A program made the position numbers and the translations under genes. DNA of 10,302 bases from an uncultured Lachnospiraceae bacterium. Its GTDB lineage: Bacteria > Bacillota > Clostridia > Lachnospirales > Lachnospiraceae. The stretch covers positions 1 through 10,302 of the forward strand of contig CAMWJQ010000107.1 of the NCBI GenBank assembly GCA_947174615.1, given 5' to 3'. The notes beneath the pieces were generated by a model. The model saw only the letters and a list, made by a program, of their open reading frames with translations, did not search any database and was not told the DNA's origin. Shown piece by piece: positions 5,778-10,302 of the stretch (its first letter is position 1; each line of letters starts with the position of its first letter).

Positions 5778-6251
5778 ATGAATAGAGTAATTTTAATGGG
5801 ACGTTTAACAAGGGACCCTGAGGTGAGATATTCGACACAGGGCGATGGTCAGATGGCGATTGCGCGGTATACACTGGCAGTGGACCGCAGATTTAATCGC
5901 AATGGTGATGAAAATACAGCGGATTTCATCTCCTGTGTTGCATTTGGCAGAAGCGGAGAGTTCGCTGAGAAATATCTTCGCAAGGGAACGAAGATCGCTG
6001 TGACAGGTCGGATTCAGACCGGCAGTTATACCAATAAAGATGGTGTAAAAGTTTATACCACAGATGTTGTTGTTGAAGATCATGAATTTGTTGAGAGCAA
6101 GAACAGTAATAGTTCCGATGGCGGTTTCGGGAACAGCAGTTACGGAAACAGCTTCGGGGGAGGCGGCAGTCAGCCCGCAGCGCCGACGGCAGCAGGCGAC
6201 GGCTTTATGAATATTCCGGATGGAATCGACGAGGAACTTCCGTTTAACTAG
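5778..6251 (+). CDS. ssb: Single-stranded DNA-binding protein SSB
   Basis: 157 residues. The OB-fold domain spans about 1-105, with MNRVILMGRLTRDPEVRYS at the start, ISCVAFGRSGEFAEKYLRKG (51-70) and the TGRIQTGSY strand. A flexible Gly/Ser/Asn-rich linker covers 109-142. The acidic tip reads GIDEELPFN. SSB coats single-stranded DNA during replication, repair and recombination, and recruits partner enzymes through that tip. Most bacterial SSBs end in Pro-Phe; here an Asn follows the Phe. The ribosome site is modest (GGAG 5763-5766, 11 nt spacing), so translation may be coupled to rpsF or tuned by the hairpin upstream. Its place between rpsF and rpsR is the standard Firmicutes arrangement and marks it as the housekeeping copy. 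Confidence 0.97.
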   Translation: MNRVILMGRLTRDPEVRYSTQGDGQMAIARYTLAVDRRFNRNGDENTADFISCVAFGRSGEFAEKYLRKGTKIAVTGRIQTGSYTNKDGVKVYTTDVVVEDHEFVESKNSNSSDGGFGNSSYGNSFGGGGSQPAAPTAAGDGFMNIPDGIDEELPFN

Positions 6252-6299
6252 AACGCTGTTTGAGTGCTTGAAAGGATTGAAAGAATAGGAGGCTTTATC

Positions 6300-6563
6300 A
6301 TGGCTTTTAATAAAACTGAAAAAGCTGATTCTCCAATGAAGAGAAGAGGCGGAATCCGTAGAAGAAAGAAAGTATGCGTATTTTGCGGCAAGGATAATGT
6401 AATTGATTACAAGGATACAGCAAAGTTAAAGAGATATGTATCTGAGAGAGGAAAGATTCTTCCCAGACGTATCACAGGAAACTGTGCAAAGCATCAGAGA
6501 GCGCTCACAGTGGCGATCAAGAGAGCACGCCACATCGCATTGATGCCGTACACGATCGATTAA
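6300..6563 (+). CDS. rpsR: Small ribosomal subunit protein bS18
   Basis: 87 residues, partner of bS6 in the 30S platform. The family is clear from RRRKKVCVFCG, IDYKDTAKLKRYVSERGKI (35-53), LPRRITGNCAKHQR (54-67) and the basic ending AIKRARHIALMPY. Cys26, Cys29, Cys62 and His65 form a complete CxxC plus CxxH set, so this is the zinc-binding form of bS18. The start is the ATG at 6300, 7 nt after AGGAGG (6287-6292). A longer in-frame reading from GTG 6264 would place the ribosome site inside the coding region and is rejected. It lies 48 bp after ssb and is the last gene before a probable terminator. Confidence 0.97.
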   Translation: MAFNKTEKADSPMKRRGGIRRRKKVCVFCGKDNVIDYKDTAKLKRYVSERGKILPRRITGNCAKHQRALTVAIKRARHIALMPYTID

Positions 6564-6581
6564 GGAATTGTAAAACAGGAG

Positions 6582-6619
6582 AGACCAATGAACTGTCAGT
6601 AAGGTTTGTTGGTCTTTTT
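6582..6619 (+). terminator. Probable intrinsic terminator after rpsR
   Basis: AGACCAA (6582-6588) pairs over 7 bp with TTGGTCT (6609-6615), followed directly by four more T residues (6616-6619), so the run is TTTTT after the C. The 20-nt loop is larger than usual, and the stem holds only three G-C pairs, so termination may be partial. It begins 18 bases after the rpsR stop. Partial read-through would supply pepT, which has no obvious promoter of its own. Confidence 0.6.
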
Positions 6620-6659
6620 CATACACAGGGTGAATACGCATAGGAAAGGAGAACGCACA

Positions 6660-7910
6660 ATGGCATATTCAACAGTAGTGGAAAATTTTTTGAGGTATGT
6701 AAAGATCGATACCCAGTCGTCGGAGGAAACTTCGGACAAGGTGCCATCGACGGACAAGCAGCGCACGCTGGCAAAGATGCTGCAGCAGGAGCTGACAGCG
6801 CTTGGCGCATCGGATGTGCGATATGATGACGCGCACAGCTATGTCTATGCGGTGATACCATCGAATATAGAAGGTCAGAATGACGTTCCGGCAGTTGGGT
6901 TTATCGCGCATATGGATACATCGCCTGCGGTGAGCGGCGCACAGGTCAATCCGAGAATTATTGAAAACTATGATGGAAATGATATTGTTTTAAATCAGGA
7001 GCAGAATATAGTGACCTATGTATCAGAGTTTCCGATGCTGAAGGACTGCAAGGGGAAACGGCTGATCGTGACAGACGGCAATACGCTGCTTGGCGGAGAC
7101 GATAAGGCGGGTGTCGCGGAGATTATGGCGATGGCGGCGTATCTGCTGGCGCACCCTGAGATCAAGCACGGGAAAGTCTGTATTGGATTTACGCCGGACG
7201 AAGAGGTTGGCAACGGCGTCGAATATTTTGACATCAAGGGTTTTGGCGCGGATTATGCCTATACGGTAGACGGCGGTATGCTGGGGGATCTGAGTTATGA
7301 GTGTTTTCATGCAGCGGGCGCGGTCCTGACTGTCACGGGGAAGAGTGTTCATCCAGGCTACGCCAAGAACATTATGAAAAATGCTGTGAAGTTAGCCTAT
7401 GAATTTCATGCGGCGCTTCCGGATGAATGCCCTGAGAATACAGAGGGCTATGAGGGTTTTTATCATGTGGACAGCATGAAGGGAACTGTCGAGCAGGCAG
7501 TGGCAGAGTATATTATCAGGGACCATGATAAGACAAAATTCGAGGAGCGCAAAGCCATTTTTCTAGGGACGGCAGAACGTTTGAATCAGAAGTACGGTGG
7601 AGGTACTTTTCAGGTGAAAATGACAGATTCCTACTGCAATATGCGGGAGAGGATTGAGAAGAGGATGCAGATTGTTGACAATGTTGTCGAGGCGATGGAG
7701 CAGGCTGGCGTGGAACCCCAAATTTCCGCGATACGAGGCGGTACAGACGGCGCGAGACTCTCTTTTGACGGTCTGCTATGCCCGAATATAGGTACAGGTT
7801 CTGAAGGGCATCATGGCAGGAATGAGTTTGCCTGTGTGGAGGATATGGAGAAGATTGTGGAAATTTTATTGAATCTTATCACGATCACAACAAAGAAATC
7901 GCATTTATGA
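6660..7910 (+). CDS. pepT: Peptidase T (tripeptide aminopeptidase, M20 family)
   Basis: 416 residues, close to the roughly 408 of the characterised enzyme. It is a cytoplasmic di-zinc aminopeptidase that removes the N-terminal residue from tripeptides. Metal and catalytic residues are all visible: His84 in AHMDTS, bridging Asp147 in GGDDKAG, Glu181 (base) and Glu182 (ligand) in TPDEEVG, Asp204 in YTVDGG, and His385 in EGHHGRNEF. The dimerisation domain lies between, about residues 212-325. The start is the ATG at 6660, 8 nt after AAGGAG (6646-6651). A longer reading from TTG 6606 would begin within the terminator stem and is rejected. It stands between rpsR and gdpP; a functional tie to either is not evident, though tripeptide turnover suits a peptide-fermenting anaerobe. 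Confidence 0.96.
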   Translation: MAYSTVVENFLRYVKIDTQSSEETSDKVPSTDKQRTLAKMLQQELTALGASDVRYDDAHSYVYAVIPSNIEGQNDVPAVGFIAHMDTSPAVSGAQVNPRIIENYDGNDIVLNQEQNIVTYVSEFPMLKDCKGKRLIVTDGNTLLGGDDKAGVAEIMAMAAYLLAHPEIKHGKVCIGFTPDEEVGNGVEYFDIKGFGADYAYTVDGGMLGDLSYECFHAAGAVLTVTGKSVHPGYAKNIMKNAVKLAYEFHAALPDECPENTEGYEGFYHVDSMKGTVEQAVAEYIIRDHDKTKFEERKAIFLGTAERLNQKYGGGTFQVKMTDSYCNMRERIEKRMQIVDNVVEAMEQAGVEPQISAIRGGTDGARLSFDGLLCPNIGTGSEGHHGRNEFACVEDMEKIVEILLNLITITTKKSHL

Positions 7911-7952
7911 CGTGAAGAGACAAAATCTGCTATGGAACTTTTGTTAAATTAA

Positions 7953-7961
7953 TGATATACT
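7953..7961 (+). promoter_or_regulatory. Extended -10 promoter of gdpP
   Basis: TGATATACT at 7953-7961 is a TGn extended -10 with a five-of-six TATACT hexamer. The -35 region at 7933-7938 (TGGAAC) is poor, as is common for extended -10 promoters. The predicted start is close to 7968. The ATG at 7962 would then lie ahead of the transcript, which supports the gdpP start at 8022. Confidence 0.5.
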
Positions 7962-7967
7962 ATGGAT

Positions 7968-8008
7968 ATGCGCAGGCGCATGGAAGCAGTTTCCAAAACG
8001 CATTTGCG
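7968..8008 (+). promoter_or_regulatory. Structured leader of gdpP
   Basis: ATGCGC (7968-7973) and GCGCAT (7976-7981) form an inverted repeat right at the predicted transcript start. TGGAA (7981-7985) and TTCCA (7991-7995) form a second. CGCA (7999-8002) and TGCG (8005-8008) form a third, touching the ribosome site GGGAGG (8008-8013). The pentamer CGCAT occurs at both 7977-7981 and 7999-8003, so ATGCG at the 5' end could pair with either copy. Each stem is only 4-6 bp, so the structure is a suggestion. Confidence 0.35.
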
Positions 8009-8021
8009 GGAGGTATCATAC

Positions 8022-10061
8022 ATGAAGCAAAAAGTGAAATTAAAGGGACACCTGAAATCATACCTTCAGACGACCTTGATATTGGGAATATTGTTGGCAT
8101 TCGTGAATGTCGGAATCTATTTTCTGAATACAAAGGCAGGCATCTGTGTATCAGGGTTTTTAGTGATTTACCTGTTGATGATGACTACTTTATTATATAA
8201 AAATAAGCCGGTCATTATGAATGAATTTATTAATTTTGCCACACAATATGGTCAGATACAGAGAAAGCTGCTGCGGGATTTGGAACTGCCCTATGTGCTG
8301 ATGGATGACGACGGTAAGATTATTTGGACGAATGCAGCTTTTGAGCAGGTGGTACATAAAGAGAAAGGGTATCAGAAAGCGATCAATACCATTTTTACAG
8401 GAATCACGAAGGACAAGCTTGAATTTGAGCAGGAGACACAGCTTATGATCTTTGAGGAACATGAGTACATATTTAAGATGAAACGGATCTCCATCAAGGA
8501 CGTGCTGGATAACAGTGAGGTGATCGAGAGTGCAGGGACTGAAAATTTCCTGATCGCGGGTTATCTCTTCGATGAGACCGATTTAAAGCACGCGCTCCGC
8601 GAGTGCGACGACCAGAGTCTTGCGGTTGGTATGATCTATATTGACAATTATGATGAAGCGCTTGAGAGCGTGGAGGATGTCAGGAGATCGCTGTTGATGG
8701 CGCTCATCGACCGAAAGATCAATAAGTACATTACGTCGATTGACGGCATCGTCAGAAAGACGGAGAAGGATAAGTATCTGGTGATTATGCGCAAGAAGGC
8801 GTTGATGAATTTAAAAGAGTCCCGCTTTGATTTGCTGGAGGATGTAAAGACTGTCAACATTGGCAATGAGATGGCAGTGACGGTGAGTATCGGCGTCGGT
8901 GTCGATGCGGCTACATATGCGCAGAATGCGGAGTTTGCGCGCACGGCAATCGACTTGGCGCTCGGGCGCGGCGGTGATCAGGCGGTGGTTAAGTCGCCGG
9001 ATTCGATCGTCTACTATGGCGGTAAGAGTCAGCAGATTGAGAAAAATACACGCGTTAAGGCAAGAGTCAAGGCAAACGCACTGCAGGAAATCATTACAAG
9101 CAAGGACAAGGTGCTCATCATGGGACACCGGCTGGCGGACGCGGACGCGTTTGGCGCGGCAGTCGGCATCAGCTGTATCGCGCGTGCGATCGGCAGAAAG
9201 CCGCACATTGTCATCAATGACATCACAACCTCCGTAAAGCCGCTGGTGGAGCTGTTCCGGGACAGAAATATCTATGAGGAGGACTTTATCATAGGCAGCA
9301 CAGAGGCGTTGGAGATCGCGGACAACAGTACGGTGCTGGTAGTGGTGGACGTCAACAAACCGAGTATCACAGAATGCCCGGATCTGATCAGGAGCTGCAA
9401 GACGGTGGTGGTGTTGGATCATCATAGACAGAGCTCGGAGGTGATTGAGAATGCGACACTTTCCTATGTAGAGCCTTATGCGTCAAGCACTTGTGAGATG
9501 GTTGCGGAGGTACTTCAATATATCGCGGGTACAGTCAAGGTGCGCAGCAACGAGGCGGATTGTATGTATTCGGGGATTATGGTTGACACCAATAATTTTA
9601 CGGCGAAAACAGGCGTCAGAACCTTTGAGGCAGCGGCATTTCTGAGACGCTATGGGGCAGATGTGACAAGAGTCCGCAAGATGTTTCGGGATGGTGCACA
9701 GGCGTACAAGGCAAAGGCGGAGACCGTGCGCAATGCCGAGATATATAAGAATGCATATGCGATGGGCATGTGTCCCTCGGAGGGGCTTGACAGCCCGACA
9801 GAGATTGGTGCGCAGGCTGCCAATGAACTGCTTGGCATCAACGGCATCAAGGCGAGTTTTGTCGTGACAGAATACAATGGAAAGATTTATATTTCTGCCA
9901 GATCAATTGACGAGGTAAATGTACAGATTATCATGGAGCGTCTGGGCGGCGGCGGGCATATGAATATTGCTGGTGCGCAGCTGACGGACACGACGCCGGA
10001 GCGGGCGGTATTCGTCGTGAAGGAAACCTTGAACCAGATGCTTGAAGAGGGCGCCATATAA
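8022..10061 (+). CDS. gdpP: Cyclic-di-AMP phosphodiesterase GdpP (DHH/DHHA1)
   Basis: 679 residues. Two membrane helices at about 15-35 and 40-58 are followed by a PAS-like sensor region (89-185) and a degenerate GGDEF domain (about 200-335) in which the GGDEF signature is replaced by KTEKDKY. The DHH and DHHA1 phosphoesterase domains run from about 360 to the end. Metal ligands are present: HRLADAD (His369, Asp373, Asp375), Asp443 in VVVDVNKPS, LDHHRQS (Asp466-His468) and Asp522 in MVDTNNF. The DHHA1 motif GGGGHMNIAG is at 642-651. GdpP degrades c-di-AMP to pApA, affecting potassium balance, osmotic tolerance and wall stress. GGGAGG at 8008-8013 supports ATG 8022; ATG 7962 is rejected because it overlaps the promoter. 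It is followed after 21 bp by rplI, the usual Firmicutes order. Confidence 0.96.
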   Translation: MKQKVKLKGHLKSYLQTTLILGILLAFVNVGIYFLNTKAGICVSGFLVIYLLMMTTLLYKNKPVIMNEFINFATQYGQIQRKLLRDLELPYVLMDDDGKIIWTNAAFEQVVHKEKGYQKAINTIFTGITKDKLEFEQETQLMIFEEHEYIFKMKRISIKDVLDNSEVIESAGTENFLIAGYLFDETDLKHALRECDDQSLAVGMIYIDNYDEALESVEDVRRSLLMALIDRKINKYITSIDGIVRKTEKDKYLVIMRKKALMNLKESRFDLLEDVKTVNIGNEMAVTVSIGVGVDAATYAQNAEFARTAIDLALGRGGDQAVVKSPDSIVYYGGKSQQIEKNTRVKARVKANALQEIITSKDKVLIMGHRLADADAFGAAVGISCIARAIGRKPHIVINDITTSVKPLVELFRDRNIYEEDFIIGSTEALEIADNSTVLVVVDVNKPSITECPDLIRSCKTVVVLDHHRQSSEVIENATLSYVEPYASSTCEMVAEVLQYIAGTVKVRSNEADCMYSGIMVDTNNFTAKTGVRTFEAAAFLRRYGADVTRVRKMFRDGAQAYKAKAETVRNAEIYKNAYAMGMCPSEGLDSPTEIGAQAANELLGINGIKASFVVTEYNGKIYISARSIDEVNVQIIMERLGGGGHMNIAGAQLTDTTPERAVFVVKETLNQMLEEGAI

Positions 10062-10082
10062 TTACAGAAAGGACAAAATATC

Positions 10083-10302
10083 ATGAAGGTAATATTGTTG
10101 GAAGATGTGAAATCCGTAGGAAAAAAGGGAGATTTGGTGGAGCTTAAAGACGGCTATGCCAAAAATTTTATCATACCGAAGAAACTGGGTGTGGAGGCGA
10201 CAGATGCAAACAAAAATACATTGAAACTGCAAAAGCAGAATGAGGAAAAGATTGCAAAGGAACAGTTTGAGGCAGCAAAGGCTTTTTCAGCAGAGATCGA
10301 AC
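10083..10302 (+). CDS. rplI: Large ribosomal subunit protein bL9, 5' part
   Basis: The first 73 codons are present, about half of the usual length near 148; the window end cuts the gene and nothing suggests damage. The N-terminal rRNA-binding domain is clear from MKVILLEDVKSVGKKGDLVE and LKDGYAKNFIIPKKLGVEAT, followed by the start of the long connecting helix rich in Lys, Glu and Gln. bL9 binds 23S rRNA near the base of the L1 stalk. AGAAAGGA at 10066-10073 lies 9 nt before the ATG, and the gap to gdpP is 21 bp, so the two genes are cotranscribed. In Firmicutes the replicative helicase gene commonly follows, beyond this window. Confidence 0.97.
   Translation, partial: MKVILLEDVKSVGKKGDLVELKDGYAKNFIIPKKLGVEATDANKNTLKLQKQNEEKIAKEQFEAAKAFSAEIE

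Noticed and set aside
6264..6299. GTG 6264 as an N-terminal extension of bS18
   Set aside because: It would translate the AGGAGG of the real start at 6300, and the added 12 residues do not fit bS18.
6606..6659. TTG 6606 as an N-terminal extension of PepT
   Set aside because: It begins inside the terminator stem, has no ribosome site and adds 18 residues ahead of a normal PepT start.
7962..8021. ATG 7962 as the start of GdpP
   Set aside because: It directly abuts the -10 element, has no ribosome site, and GGGAGG stands before ATG 8022, where the usual N-terminal membrane helix begins.
1..10302. A new multi-gene system, defence island or mobile element
   Set aside because: All genes fall into known or catalogued families in an ordinary chromosomal order. 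There are no terminal repeats, integrase or transposase genes, CRISPR-like spaced repeats or abrupt change in gene style.

Overview
The window reads as ordinary chromosomal DNA of a Gram-positive anaerobe of the Clostridia, most likely Lachnospiraceae. The grounds are strong AGGAGG-type ribosome binding sites, the Firmicutes cluster rpsF-ssb-rpsR followed by gdpP and rplI, a DUF951 gene just before rpsF, and a small eight-cysteine protein of the DUF6171 type. The genus cannot be fixed by reading alone. All twelve genes are on the + strand. I saw no mobile element, CRISPR array, tRNA, rRNA or pseudogene.

Region 1 (1-2984) is a sugar-use operon. An A/T-rich leader with a candidate promoter and a composite repeat precedes a GH43 glycosidase and a GH51 alpha-L-arabinofuranosidase. 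Neither enzyme has a signal peptide, so both should act in the cytoplasm on imported arabinose-containing oligosaccharides. The DUF6171-like gene follows closely, probably from a TTG start.

Region 2 (2985-5307) holds a membrane-anchored GH25 muramidase with a long acidic stalk, a Sir2-type NAD-dependent deacylase and a DUF951 protein. The genes are 30-43 bp apart and probably cotranscribed.

Region 3 (5308-6620) is the rpsF-ssb-rpsR operon (bS6, SSB, bS18). It has the clearest promoter in the window (TTGCAA, 17 bp, TATCAT), a hairpin in the rpsF leader, a second hairpin between rpsF and ssb, and a probable intrinsic terminator after rpsR.

Region 4 (6621-10302) holds pepT (tripeptidase), then gdpP (membrane c-di-AMP phosphodiesterase) behind an extended -10 promoter and a structured leader, then the first 73 codons of rplI (bL9), cut by the window end.

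Several starts were moved in from the longest reading frame on ribosome-site evidence: DUF6171 (TTG 2724), DUF951 (5122), rpsR (6300), pepT (6660) and gdpP (8022). No new multi-gene system is visible. The points worth checking are RNA and regulatory structures in the leaders and small departures from family norms in the sirtuin and SSB.
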